This document shows positions 7,579 to 16,126 of a stretch of DNA of 34,069 nt, piece by piece (position 1 is the stretch's first letter; each line of letters starts with the position of its first letter). The position numbers and the translations under genes are program-made. This DNA comes from Clostridia bacterium (GTDB lineage: Bacteria; Bacillota; Clostridia; Oscillospirales; CAG-272), in NCBI GenBank assembly GCA_017461745.1, contig JAFTXE010000105.1, positions 1 through 34,069 of the forward strand, read 5' to 3'. The notes below the pieces were generated by a model that saw only the letters and a program-made list of their open reading frames with translations, did no database searches and was not told the DNA's origin.

Positions 7579-10008
7579 ATGGCAACGAAAACACAGAACA
7601 CACAGGTAAAAGAAAATATTGAAGCAAAGCTGTCCAGATACTTCGGCTGCAATCCCAAGGAAGCTACTCGCGACCAAATGTACAAAGCAGTAGCAATGAC
7701 CGTTAAGGATATCCTTACGGAAAAAAGAGGAGATTTCAAGCACGAGGTAAACGCAAAGGGCGCAAAGAGAGTGTACTATATGTGCATGGAATTTTTGCTT
7801 GGACGCTCTTTGAAGACGGGTATTTGCAACCTCGGATTGTCTGAGGAATACGAGGCGGCTCTCAAAGAGTTCGGCTTTACTCTTGAGGACATATACGAGT
7901 GCGAGCCCGACGCGGGACTTGGCAATGGAGGTCTTGGCAGACTTGCGGCTTGCTTCATGGACTCTCTGTCATCCCTTGATTATCCCGCAACGGGATTCTC
8001 AATCTGCTATGAATACGGATTTTTCAAGCAGATGATAGTAGACGGTATGCAGGTAGAGCTTCCTGATATATGGCTCCCCGGCGGCGAGGTCTGGTTAGTT
8101 CCAAGAACCGACAGAATCTTCAAGGTAAAGATGGGCGGTCGTGTAAGGGAGAACTGGAAGGACGGACACCTTGAGATTCTGTATGATAATTGCGAGGAGA
8201 TAGAGGCAGTTCCTTACGATATGATGATATCGGGAGCTGACAGTAAGGCAGTAAGCCAGCTTCGTCTGTGGAAGGCAAGAGATATTCAGAACTTTAATAT
8301 GAAGCTGTTTACGCAGGGTCAGTACACAAAGGCTGTGGAGGAAAGCACTAACGCGGAGATAATCTCCAAGGTTCTTTATCCTTCCGATAACCACGTTGAA
8401 GGAAAGCTTTTGAGACTTTCTCAGCAGTACTTCCTTGTATCAGCATCATGCCAGAGCATTATCCGTGACCATATGGCAGTTTACGGAACGCTTGATAATC
8501 TTCCCGATAAGGTCGCTATCCATATTAACGATACTCACCCCGCTCTCTGTATTCCCGAGCTCATGAGAATACTCATAGACGAGTATTTCTACGATTGGGA
8601 TAAGGCATGGAATATGGTTACTAAGATTTGCTCTTACACGAATCATACCGTAATGCCCGAGGCTCTTGAGACGTGGAACGAAGACCTCTTCAGACTTAAG
8701 CTTCCCAGAATTTATATGATAATTCAGGAAATAAACGAGAGATTCTGCCGCGAGGCATGGAAGTCTTTCCCCGGAAACTGGAACAGAATTTCCAAAATGA
8801 GCATCGTAAGCTACGGACAGGTTCGCATGGCTAACCTTTGCGTAGTCGGCTCGCATTACGTTAACGGCGTTTCGAAGCTTCACTCCGATATTCTTACTAA
8901 GTCCATATTCAAGGACTTCCACGCAATGTATCCCGAAAAGTTCGGTAACGTAACTAACGGTATAGCACACCGCCGTTGGCTGTGCTATTCAAACCCCAAG
9001 CTTGCTGAGCTGCTTGATACCACTATCGGTAAGGGCTACAGACATAACCCTGAGGAGCTTGCAAACTTTGCAAAGTACGTTGACGATAAGACCGTGCTTG
9101 AGCAGATGAGAGCTATTAAGCACGCAAATAAGATTGCGTTCTCCAACCGTATCTATAAGCAGACGGGAAGAGCAATAGATACTCATTCCTTCTACGACGT
9201 CCATATCAAGAGACTCCACGAGTATAAGAGACAGCTTCTTAACGTTCTCAATATCATTGGACTTTACCTTGATATAAAGGATAATCCCAATAAGGAATTC
9301 CAGCCTCAGACCTTTATTTTCGCGGCTAAGGCAGCGCCCGGTTACTATATGGCTAAGAACATTATCAAGCTTATCTGCTGTCTCGGCAAGGAAATCGAAA
9401 ACGATCCCGTTGTCAGAGAAAAGCTTGCCGTTGTATTCCTTGAAAACTACAACGTAAGTATGGCAGAAGCGCTTGTTCCTGCGGCAGAGCTTTCCGAGCA
9501 GATCTCTCTGGCGGGTAAGGAAGCGAGCGGAACGGGCTGTATGAAGCTCATGATAAACGGTGCTATGACTATCGGTACGCTTGACGGAGCAAACGTTGAA
9601 ATGCTCCAGGCTGTTGGTAAGGACAATATGTATATATTCGGACTTACGAGTAATGAGGTAGATGAGCTTTGGCTCAAGGGTTATAACTGCGCTGAGTTCT
9701 ATACCAATAACGAGAAGCTTCGCAGAATTATTAATGCTCTCAACGTTGGCTTTGCAGGCGAGTCCTTCTTCGAGATAGCAAATTACCTCATGACAGGTCA
9801 GGGCGTTGCAGACCCCTATATGTGTCTTGCTGATTTTGAGTCCTACAGAACTACTCACGAGAGAGCTATCAACGATTATCAGGATAAGGACAAGTGGAAT
9901 CGTATGTCACTTCTCAACGTTGCTGCTTGCGGATACTTTGCGGCTGACCGTTCCATCAACGAGTATGCGGCAAATATCTGGGGCATAAAGAGACTTACTG
10001 ACAAATAA
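7579..10008 (+). CDS. glgP: Glycogen/alpha-glucan phosphorylase (GT35)
   Basis: GlgP releases glucose 1-phosphate from glycogen ends using phosphate and a pyridoxal phosphate cofactor. The 809-residue length is normal for bacterial enzymes. Visible family blocks are DAGLGNGGLGRLAACFMDS, HINDTHPAL, TNGIAHRRW and VHIKRLHEYKRQLLN. The cofactor region reads EASGTGCMKLMINGA and then GTLDGANVEM, with Lys656 as the expected Schiff-base lysine. The usual form is GTGNMKFM, so the asparagine and phenylalanine beside the lysine are Cys and Leu here. Its place inside the synthesis operon suggests that glycogen is built and used under shared control. Confidence 0.96.
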   Translation: MATKTQNTQVKENIEAKLSRYFGCNPKEATRDQMYKAVAMTVKDILTEKRGDFKHEVNAKGAKRVYYMCMEFLLGRSLKTGICNLGLSEEYEAALKEFGFTLEDIYECEPDAGLGNGGLGRLAACFMDSLSSLDYPATGFSICYEYGFFKQMIVDGMQVELPDIWLPGGEVWLVPRTDRIFKVKMGGRVRENWKDGHLEILYDNCEEIEAVPYDMMISGADSKAVSQLRLWKARDIQNFNMKLFTQGQYTKAVEESTNAEIISKVLYPSDNHVEGKLLRLSQQYFLVSASCQSIIRDHMAVYGTLDNLPDKVAIHINDTHPALCIPELMRILIDEYFYDWDKAWNMVTKICSYTNHTVMPEALETWNEDLFRLKLPRIYMIIQEINERFCREAWKSFPGNWNRISKMSIVSYGQVRMANLCVVGSHYVNGVSKLHSDILTKSIFKDFHAMYPEKFGNVTNGIAHRRWLCYSNPKLAELLDTTIGKGYRHNPEELANFAKYVDDKTVLEQMRAIKHANKIAFSNRIYKQTGRAIDTHSFYDVHIKRLHEYKRQLLNVLNIIGLYLDIKDNPNKEFQPQTFIFAAKAAPGYYMAKNIIKLICCLGKEIENDPVVREKLAVVFLENYNVSMAEALVPAAELSEQISLAGKEASGTGCMKLMINGAMTIGTLDGANVEMLQAVGKDNMYIFGLTSNEVDELWLKGYNCAEFYTNNEKLRRIINALNVGFAGESFFEIANYLMTGQGVADPYMCLADFESYRTTHERAINDYQDKDKWNRMSLLNVAACGYFAADRSINEYAANIWGIKRLTDK

Positions 10009-10025
10009 TTAAGGAATAAAATCCA

Positions 10026-11918
10026 ATGTTGACAAGACTTTCTACGTCGGCTGAAATCAAGCCGATCATAAGAAAAAACGTAGACGGAAAGGACGCCTCC
10101 TCGCGAGGCGCTTTTCCGTGCGGAACAAAAATTGAGTTTACCGTCGAAACGCCTCGAATGCTCGGGGCTTCGGCGGTTGTTCTGCGTATAGCGGAGGACG
10201 GAAAGCAGTATACAGACATTCCTTTGGACTTCGGTAAAACCGAGGCGGGAATTGACTATTATCATATCTGCATTGACACAGCGAAGCTGTGTGGACGCGA
10301 TGAGAACGGTTTGTTTTACTACGAATTTCTTTTCCTTCGCGGATGGGATACGCTTTTTACGGATAGCCAAAATTTCGTTGATTTCACGCTCGAGAAAAAT
10401 TCGGGTGGAAAATTTATTTTGCTCGTGCATACAGAAGACTATGGAACGCCCGAATGGTTCAAGGGGCGTATTATGTACCATATTTTTGTTGACCGCTTCT
10501 GTAAGGGAAAGGGCGAGACGGGAACGAGAGACGACGTTGTGATAAACGAGGATTGGGATAACGGTATTATGCAGTATCCCGAAAAGAACGGCGACCGCTT
10601 GGCGAATAATATGTTTTTTGGCGGTAACCTTTGGGGAATTGCAGAAAAGCTCGGATATTTAAAGAGTCTGGGCGTCGGTATTATATATCTCAGTCCGATT
10701 TTCAAGGCTTATTCAAATCATAAGTACGATACAGGAAATTATCTTGAAATAGACAGTATGTTCGGTGGCGAAGCGGCTTTTGTAAATCTAATAGAAAAAG
10801 CCAAGGCCCTTGATATAAAGATAATTCTCGATGGGGTTTTCAATCATACGGGCGATGATAGCTTGTACTTTGATAAGTATGGAAAATACGGAAAAACGGG
10901 TGCATATTCAAATCCCGAGTCCATATTCAAGAATTGGTATCGCTTTAAGAAATATCCTGACGAATATGAGAATTGGTGGGGAATAGATATTCTTCCAAAG
11001 CTTAATCATACCGTGACCTCATGCCGTAGATTTTTTACGGGAAAGGATGGAGTTGCGGAGAAATATATCAATATGGGAATTGGCGGCTGGCGTCTTGACG
11101 TTGCCGACGAGCTGTCCGATGAATTTCTTGATGAACTGAGAGAGACGGTAAAGAAATCGTCTAAGGGCGAGGGAATAATTATCGGTGAGGTATGGGAGAA
11201 TGCCGCTGAAAAGATAGCGTATTCAAGACGCAGAAGGTATCTCAGAGGCGGTCAGCTCGACAGCGTTATGAACTATCCGTTGAGAAACGGTATACTTGCG
11301 CTTCTTCTGGATAAGGATGCGGTTCTGCTTTCCGATATTCTGAAATCAATATACGCATCATATCCCAAGTGCGTCTGCGATAGCCTTATGAATTTGCTCG
11401 GAACTCATGATACTGAGAGAATACTTACGGTCCTCGGAGATAACGGAAAGGATAACTCGGAGCTTTCTAATAAGGAGCTTTCCGTAAAGCGACTCAGCAA
11501 TGAGGATAGAAAAAAGGGAATTGCGCTGCAAAAGCTTGCGGCAATACTTCAATATACAGTATACGGAGTGCCGTCGGTATTTTACGGTGATGAGGTCGGA
11601 ATAGAAGGATATCACGACCCATTCTGCCGAAAGACGTTCCCGTGGGGTAATGAAAATACCGAGCTGCTTGACTTTTACAGAAAGCTCGGTAGGCTTCGCC
11701 AAGATAACGGTATTTTTGTTGACGGTGAATTTAAGGTTGAGTTTGCTGAGGGCGCGGTAATAGGATATAGCAGATTTTCCGACGAGCAGAAGATAACCGT
11801 GATCGTAAACGCAGGTGATACGTCATACGAATATGCGGCAAAGCATAAGACTGACTTGCTGTCGGGAAGAACCTACGGCGGAACGGTTTTGCCGATGTCG
11901 GCAGTCATACTTCGATAA
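10026..11918 (+). CDS. Cytoplasmic GH13 alpha-glycosidase (amylase/neopullulanase-like)
   Basis: This 630-residue protein has an N-terminal beta-rich domain (about 1-145), a GH13 barrel from about residue 150 (GRIMYHIFVDRF) and a C-terminal beta domain. The four GH13 regions are visible: ILDGVFNHTG, GWRLDVADE with nucleophile Asp358, IIGEVWENA with acid/base Glu388, and LLGTHDTER with Asp462. GGNLWGIAEKLGYLKSLG resembles cyclomaltodextrinase, neopullulanase and maltogenic amylase relatives. There is no signal peptide, so it acts inside the cell, most likely on glycogen limit dextrins or imported maltodextrins. Exact specificity (alpha-1,4, alpha-1,6 or both) cannot be read from the sequence. 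Confidence 0.92.
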   Translation: MLTRLSTSAEIKPIIRKNVDGKDASSRGAFPCGTKIEFTVETPRMLGASAVVLRIAEDGKQYTDIPLDFGKTEAGIDYYHICIDTAKLCGRDENGLFYYEFLFLRGWDTLFTDSQNFVDFTLEKNSGGKFILLVHTEDYGTPEWFKGRIMYHIFVDRFCKGKGETGTRDDVVINEDWDNGIMQYPEKNGDRLANNMFFGGNLWGIAEKLGYLKSLGVGIIYLSPIFKAYSNHKYDTGNYLEIDSMFGGEAAFVNLIEKAKALDIKIILDGVFNHTGDDSLYFDKYGKYGKTGAYSNPESIFKNWYRFKKYPDEYENWWGIDILPKLNHTVTSCRRFFTGKDGVAEKYINMGIGGWRLDVADELSDEFLDELRETVKKSSKGEGIIIGEVWENAAEKIAYSRRRRYLRGGQLDSVMNYPLRNGILALLLDKDAVLLSDILKSIYASYPKCVCDSLMNLLGTHDTERILTVLGDNGKDNSELSNKELSVKRLSNEDRKKGIALQKLAAILQYTVYGVPSVFYGDEVGIEGYHDPFCRKTFPWGNENTELLDFYRKLGRLRQDNGIFVDGEFKVEFAEGAVIGYSRFSDEQKITVIVNAGDTSYEYAAKHKTDLLSGRTYGGTVLPMSAVILR

Positions 11919-11927
11919 GGAGCTGTT

Positions 11928-12263
11928 ATGGGACTCTTTAAAAAGCTTACTAAAAGTAAAAATCCCGATAGTAAAAAATACAAACGAGAAATGGCAATGG
12001 CTGTCGCAGGACAGCATATAAAGTACGTAACCGAGAAGCGAAACGGCGTTGACGAGGTCATCGGCAGAAACGGCGGACTTAATATCCGAGATGATGAATT
12101 TATCGTGTACGCATCTGCCGACGTCGTTTTCCGTTGTCCAATAGACCGGCTTGATATTTGGGAGCTTTTGTCCCGTGACGGCGTGGTGCTTACGGGGCCT
12201 GACCTTGAACATGGCGGAGAGGTACGTACGGTAATAGCGTTTTACGTTTACTATAGAAAGTAA
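11928..12263 (+). CDS. Small conserved-looking protein of unknown function
   Basis: I do not recognise this 111-residue protein. It starts with a basic stretch (KKLTKSKNPDSKKYKREM) followed by a compact mixed alpha/beta sequence ending in HGGEVRTVIAFYVYYRK. It has no signal peptide, membrane span, cysteine cluster or catalytic motif. AAGGAG sits 5 bases before the start and codon use matches the neighbours, so the gene is very likely real. It lies 9 bases after the GH13 gene and 4 bases before tadA. Position alone does not tell whether it belongs to glycogen metabolism or to tRNA editing. Confidence 0.82.
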   Translation: MGLFKKLTKSKNPDSKKYKREMAMAVAGQHIKYVTEKRNGVDEVIGRNGGLNIRDDEFIVYASADVVFRCPIDRLDIWELLSRDGVVLTGPDLEHGGEVRTVIAFYVYYRK

Positions 12264-12267
12264 GGCT

Positions 12268-12723
12268 ATGGACGAAAAATATATGTTAGAAGCGCTTGAA
12301 CTTGCAAAAACAGCGGCAAGCCTTGGTGAAGTTCCCGTGGGCGCCGTCGTAGTTCGCGACGGTGAAATAATCGGCAAAGGATATAATCTCCGTGAAAATA
12401 AAAAAAGCGCCTCGGCGCACGCGGAGATAATTGCTATTGAGCAAGCATGTAACGCGCTTGGAAGTTGGCGCTTGTCGGGATGCACGCTGTACGTTACTAT
12501 GGAGCCTTGTCCAATGTGCGCGGGTGCTATAGTCAATTCAAGAATTGATAGAGTGGTTTATGGCTGTAAGGACGTCGTGGCAGGCTGTTGCGGAAGCGTT
12601 ATCAATTTTAATGCTTATCCGTTTAATCATAGCTTTACCATAGAGAGTGGAGTATGCGAGACGCAAGCGACAGAGCTGCTTAAAGGCTTTTTTGCAGAAA
12701 AAAGAAAAAGAGAAAACAAGTAA
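12268..12723 (+). CDS. tadA: tRNA-specific adenosine deaminase TadA
   Basis: TadA deaminates adenosine 34 to inosine in the tRNA-Arg(ACG) wobble position, letting one tRNA read three codons. The 151-residue protein has the cytidine-deaminase-fold zinc site: HAE in ASAHAEIIAIEQA (zinc His and proton-shuttle Glu) and PCPMCAGA (two zinc cysteines). GEVPVGAVVV and NSRIDRVVYGCKD are also typical of TadA and separate it from free-base deaminases. Length fits the family. The stop codon is followed after one base by the likely azlC start. Confidence 0.95.
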   Translation: MDEKYMLEALELAKTAASLGEVPVGAVVVRDGEIIGKGYNLRENKKSASAHAEIIAIEQACNALGSWRLSGCTLYVTMEPCPMCAGAIVNSRIDRVVYGCKDVVAGCCGSVINFNAYPFNHSFTIESGVCETQATELLKGFFAEKRKRENK

Positions 12724-12724
12724 A

Positions 12725-13441
12725 ATGCAAAGCAATAAACTGAGAAGCTACATATATGGAATGAAAAAATCGATCCCCGTGTTCTTTGGCTTTCTGCCCG
12801 TGGCGATAACCTTTGCGCTGATGGCAGTGGGGCAGGGGATGAGCGCAGTGGAAACCGTGTGCATGTCGGTTTTCGTTTTTGCGGGCGCAAGTCAGATAAT
12901 GGCTGTCGGAATGCTCGGAACGGGAGCTGGCGCACTTTCGATAGTGCTTGCAACGTTTGTTCTGAATTTGCGTCACGTTATAATGAGCACCTGCATATTC
13001 CGAAAAATAAAAATAAAAAACGCGTTGCTGAAATTGCTTGGCGGAATGTCGGTTACCGACGAAGGCTTTGCTCTCATAACTACGGAAGATGACGGTAAAT
13101 GCGACGTCTTTTTCATGCTTGGAATAATTACCGTTACATATCTTTCATGGGTGCTCGGTACGGTAGTGGGTGTCGTTGCAAGTAACGTTTTGCCCAAAAT
13201 CGTGGCTGATAGCTTTGGAATCGCGCTTTACGCATTGTTTATCGCCCTCATAGTTCCTGATGTTAAAGGTAATTTCAAGCTTTTTCTGACAGTTGTCATC
13301 ACGGCAATAATAAATACGGTGTTGTGTGTATTCATGGAGAGTAGCTGGGCTATAATCATTTCTACGCTCGTAGGCGCGGCAATCGGTACGTTTATAGTGA
13401 ATGACGGCAACGAAAATACCGAAACGGAGGTAGCGGCATGA
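12725..13441 (+). CDS. azlC: Branched-chain amino acid export protein AzlC
   Basis: This is a 238-residue membrane protein of the AzlC/LIV-E family: IPVFFGFLPVAITFALMAVGQGMS, then VFAGASQIMAVGML and LNLRHVIMS, which are family hallmarks, within 6-7 hydrophobic spans. AzlC works with AzlD as a two-part exporter of branched-chain amino acids or related compounds. The frame is open further upstream inside tadA; the ATG at 12725, one base after the tadA stop, is chosen, although no strong Shine-Dalgarno is seen and an ATG at 12761 is possible. It overlaps azlD by an ATGA junction. Confidence 0.9.
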   Translation: MQSNKLRSYIYGMKKSIPVFFGFLPVAITFALMAVGQGMSAVETVCMSVFVFAGASQIMAVGMLGTGAGALSIVLATFVLNLRHVIMSTCIFRKIKIKNALLKLLGGMSVTDEGFALITTEDDGKCDVFFMLGIITVTYLSWVLGTVVGVVASNVLPKIVADSFGIALYALFIALIVPDVKGNFKLFLTVVITAIINTVLCVFMESSWAIIISTLVGAAIGTFIVNDGNENTETEVAA

Positions 13442-13740
13442 ATATAGCGCTTCTCATATTCGGTATGGCTCTCGTGACTTATATTCCGAGAGTTATTCCC
13501 GCATTTGTAGTTGATAAAATACGCTTTGGGAAAAGACTCGGTAAATTTATAAATTTGATTCCGTATACGGCGATGACAGCGCTTATCGTTCCGGGTATTT
13601 TTAATATGGACGCAAAGCATTGGTACGTAGGCGCAATAGGCGGTGCAGTGGCAATATTGCTGTCTTGTATAAAGAAGATACCGTCAGCAGTAGTTGTGCT
13701 TGCTTCCGTGCTTGCGGTGATGGTAGTATATTTGTTTTAA
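13438..13740 (+). CDS. azlD: Branched-chain amino acid export protein AzlD
   Basis: The 100-residue protein has three to four hydrophobic spans and the AzlD features TYIPRVIPAF near the start, then LIPYTAMTALIVPGIF. It is the small partner of AzlC. The ATG overlaps the azlC stop (ATGA), showing translational coupling and supporting a two-subunit transporter. The gene ends the long plus-strand run; two hairpins follow directly. Confidence 0.92.
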   Translation: MNIALLIFGMALVTYIPRVIPAFVVDKIRFGKRLGKFINLIPYTAMTALIVPGIFNMDAKHWYVGAIGGAVAILLSCIKKIPSAVVVLASVLAVMVVYLF

Positions 13741-13780
13741 AGAGGCAGCCTCAAATTTGCATTTGAGGCAGTCTCTTTGT
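13741..13780 (+). terminator. Terminator hairpin after azlD
   Basis: GCCTCAAAT at 13748-13756 pairs perfectly with ATTTGAGGC at 13761-13769 around a TTGC loop. Outer AGAG/CTCT (13741-13744 with 13773-13776) can extend the stem. A T-rich run (TTTGTTTGTT) follows, so it fits intrinsic termination of the glg-tadA-azl unit. Confidence 0.75.
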
Positions 13781-13789
13781 TTGTTATAG

Positions 13790-13818
13790 AGAACCACCGA
13801 CACAGAGTCGGTGGTTCT
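13790..13818. terminator. Second perfect hairpin between converging genes
   Basis: AGAACCACCGAC at 13790-13801 is the exact reverse complement of 13807-13818, with a five-base loop. It lies 8 bases beyond the stop of the minus-strand sigma factor gene and downstream of the azlD terminator. It lacks a strong T-run on either strand. Probably a transcript-end or stabilising hairpin for the sigma gene. Confidence 0.55.
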
Positions 13819-13825
13819 GACTATA

Positions 13826-15502
13826 TTATTTATTAGGTGCAATTAAAGTTGATATACACTTTTTTTGATTTTCTGTAGGTTCTTTTAGTTTTCCGTTATT
13901 TATTAGAGCTTTAATGCAATGTATAAGAAACCATCCGTCAGAATAGAACAAGCCTTGCAATTGATATTCTTGAATTTTTCTTAAATGTTCGGGTGCCGAA
14001 GCAATAAATAATTCTGCAAACGGTTTTTTCAATTCTTCGAATTTTTGGGCATATTTTTTCTTTACCTTATTACCAATATCACAAAGTTCTTTACAAATGC
14101 TTGTGTCTGTTAGGATAACGACTTGCCAAGAACTCTTAAAATATCCGTCGTAGTCTCCATTAGTTTTTACAAATCCACGTTCAGCAAGCCACGTATATTC
14201 GTCCTTGTCAAGCTCTGCTTCATCTTCCTTTGCAAAGAGATACAATACTCTCATCGCATCGTCAAAGTCAGCCTTATTTACTTTTATTCTCTTTTCGGAC
14301 CATTCTGTATCCAAACGCCAAAGATTATAAAAATCATTGCATTGAAAAGCGGGACCGCATAAATTTTTTCTTTCGACAAAATCTGTTGGCAGAGACAGTG
14401 GCTGGGATAGAACGGTAGCGTAAAAAATATTGTAGGAACCGTCGGGACGAAGCGTCGCAACATCTTCGAATTTAATATTAGCGTCAACCAAAATTCTTTC
14501 TGTTTCATTTGGCGGAGAAATAATATACGGAATGAGTGTCCACAATAGGAAATTATGGTTTGCTCGCTTGGCTTCAGAAAGAGTGATTGGCTCATCGGTC
14601 TGTCCGCAAATAATTCTTTGGTCGTCTAAAAGCCCGCTACCAACAAGTTCATCAAAAAGATCATTGGCAAAAACGTTTGCAGCCTCTTTGTACATTTTAT
14701 CTTGTATTGTTAAAAGCTCCGTAGTAGGCTCATCGATTATAAAATTGGCGATATATTTGTCTTTATCCTTTGTAAGATAGGAGTATTCGTCAAGCATTTC
14801 AATAAGCTCTTCAATATATACGGGAGATACCCCCAGGTCCTCTGCGATTTCATTTACTGTTTTTGCCGTATCCTTTATGCAGTAGCAAATATTTTGTACA
14901 AGTCTTGTTCCAAAAAAGCTGTCAAGCGTTCTGCTTCCGATAGAACCGGATATACCGTAGTCTTCAAATTTTATTGGATTAAATTTTAGTTCACTTGTTT
15001 TTCTCATGGTATCCATACCTCGTTTCAATTCTTTTTTTGCTTCAAACAAGTGCCATTTAACAGTTCCCAAAGGAATATCAAGCTCTTTTGCAATATCTGA
15101 TTGTTTTCGATTTTCAAAATAGTAAGCAATAATTATTCTTCTTTGTAGCTTTGATAAAAAAGCTATTTCACTTTGCAGGCGATTTACAGACTCGCGGGTA
15201 GCTTCGATATCGCTTTCCAAATCGAAGGCTGAAATATAATCCGACATTTCATCGATTGAAAGACCGATAGTGTTCTTTGAGCTGTCGCGATAATAATTGC
15301 TTAGCGTGTTATGGGCAACAGTCCAGATGAATTTACCCATATCGGCAACATCATCTTTCGCCAACAGAGCACGAAAGGCTTTTAATACTATTTCTTGCGA
15401 AAGATCCTCTGCGTCTTGGATGCTTTTACACCGCTTTAATGCAAATCCGAAAATCGGCTTCAGATATTCAGTTATGATTTCCTCTACTTCTTGTCTTTTC
15501 AC
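13826..15502 (-). CDS. Sigma-70 (ECF-like) factor with large uncharacterised C-terminal extension
   Basis: The 558-residue protein starts with an ECF-type sigma factor. Region 2 spans about 15-73 (AEDLSQEIVLKAF, IWTVAHNTLSNYYRD). Region 4 spans about 105-165, with the helix-turn-helix QSDIAKELDIPLGTVKWHLFEAK. A second winged-helix-like segment follows (about 213-255, TVNEIAEDLGVSPVYIEELIEML), then about 300 residues that I cannot assign, with scattered Trp and Cys but no membrane span. The start is GTG at 15502 with GAGG nine bases upstream. No anti-sigma gene is adjacent, so the extension may be the sensor or control part (inference). Proteins of this general layout seem to occur in other gut Clostridia, but no function is known to me. 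Confidence 0.85.
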   Translation of the reverse strand: MKRQEVEEIITEYLKPIFGFALKRCKSIQDAEDLSQEIVLKAFRALLAKDDVADMGKFIWTVAHNTLSNYYRDSSKNTIGLSIDEMSDYISAFDLESDIEATRESVNRLQSEIAFLSKLQRRIIIAYYFENRKQSDIAKELDIPLGTVKWHLFEAKKELKRGMDTMRKTSELKFNPIKFEDYGISGSIGSRTLDSFFGTRLVQNICYCIKDTAKTVNEIAEDLGVSPVYIEELIEMLDEYSYLTKDKDKYIANFIIDEPTTELLTIQDKMYKEAANVFANDLFDELVGSGLLDDQRIICGQTDEPITLSEAKRANHNFLLWTLIPYIISPPNETERILVDANIKFEDVATLRPDGSYNIFYATVLSQPLSLPTDFVERKNLCGPAFQCNDFYNLWRLDTEWSEKRIKVNKADFDDAMRVLYLFAKEDEAELDKDEYTWLAERGFVKTNGDYDGYFKSSWQVVILTDTSICKELCDIGNKVKKKYAQKFEELKKPFAELFIASAPEHLRKIQEYQLQGLFYSDGWFLIHCIKALINNGKLKEPTENQKKCISTLIAPNK

Positions 15503-15515
15503 TTGTTTGTACCTC

Positions 15516-15531
15516 GTTGAAAGCTTTCAAC
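15516..15531. promoter_or_regulatory. Perfect 16-bp palindrome at the sigma gene start (candidate operator)
   Basis: GTTGAAAGCTTTCAAC is a perfect palindrome 13 bases upstream of the GTG start of the minus-strand sigma gene, touching its ribosome binding site. Position and symmetry suit a dimeric regulator or a translation-blocking hairpin. Only one copy was seen. Confidence 0.45.
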
Positions 15532-15631
15532 AATATAGACACCGATTTTCGAAAAGGTTGGTGATTATAAAAAATATTTTTTACTGAAAGTTAAAGTGTT
15601 GTATCAAAACTCCTGATATTACTAAAAATTA

Positions 15632-16126
15632 CTAAAAGAAGCGTATAAAATTATCGGCTTCTTCTCTTGAATGGAAAGTTATAATTTTCTTATAGGAATA
15701 TTTATCAAGCAATTCAAGGATTTTCGGTCTGCTGTCGTTAGCAAAGCTTTTGACAAAATCTATAAATTCCTCGTCTTCCTTGGTTTCTATCCAAGGCATA
15801 TCCTCACGAGGCTTTCCCAAGCGCTCTCTTATTCCGTCAAGGCATATTTCCAAAGGATAGTCGAGAAAGAAAATAACGTCGCATTGTTTAATCCTCGTTT
15901 CCATAGTACGACCGTAATTACCGTCGATTATCCAAGTGTCTTTTGATAGAATATCTGCAAGTCGCTCGTCAAATTTTTCACTTGACACAGTCGTTTTATC
16001 CGCATTCCAATAGAGCATATCAAGGTAGTGAAGGGGAATATCGGTTACTTTTTGCAGTTGTCGCGCAAACGTGCTTTTGCCGCTTCCGGGGCAACCGATC
16101 ACTATAGCTCTCTTAAAGTTTATCAT
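15632..16126 (-). CDS. P-loop kinase-like protein (adenylate kinase/FlaR-type)
   Basis: The 164-residue protein has a Walker A loop, GCPGSGKST, at about residues 11-19, a substrate segment LHYLDMLYWNADKT, WIIDGNYGRTMETR, and a Walker-B-like VIFFLDYPLEIC, followed by a helical lid-like part. This is the pattern of small P-loop proteins annotated as topology modulation (FlaR) or adenylate-kinase-related. The true substrate is unknown. Its ATG overlaps the mnmA stop (ATGA), so it is the third gene of a trmL-mnmA operon, perhaps by chance of transcription more than by function. Confidence 0.85.
   Translation of the reverse strand: MINFKRAIVIGCPGSGKSTFARQLQKVTDIPLHYLDMLYWNADKTTVSSEKFDERLADILSKDTWIIDGNYGRTMETRIKQCDVIFFLDYPLEICLDGIRERLGKPREDMPWIETKEDEEFIDFVKSFANDSRPKILELLDKYSYKKIITFHSREEADNFIRFF

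Noticed and set aside
8989..9858. Minus-strand open frame of 289 codons
   Set aside because: It is antisense within glgP and has no recognisable protein features.
11823..12536. Minus-strand open frame of 237 codons across the GH13 end, the 111-residue gene and tadA
   Set aside because: It crosses three plus-strand genes with ribosome sites and matching codon use, and reads as composition noise.
13790..13818. Resemblance to the CACCGAGTCGGTG hairpin of Cas9 tracrRNA
   Set aside because: No repeat array, cas gene or anti-repeat is present. Stem similarity is chance for a GC-rich terminator-like hairpin.
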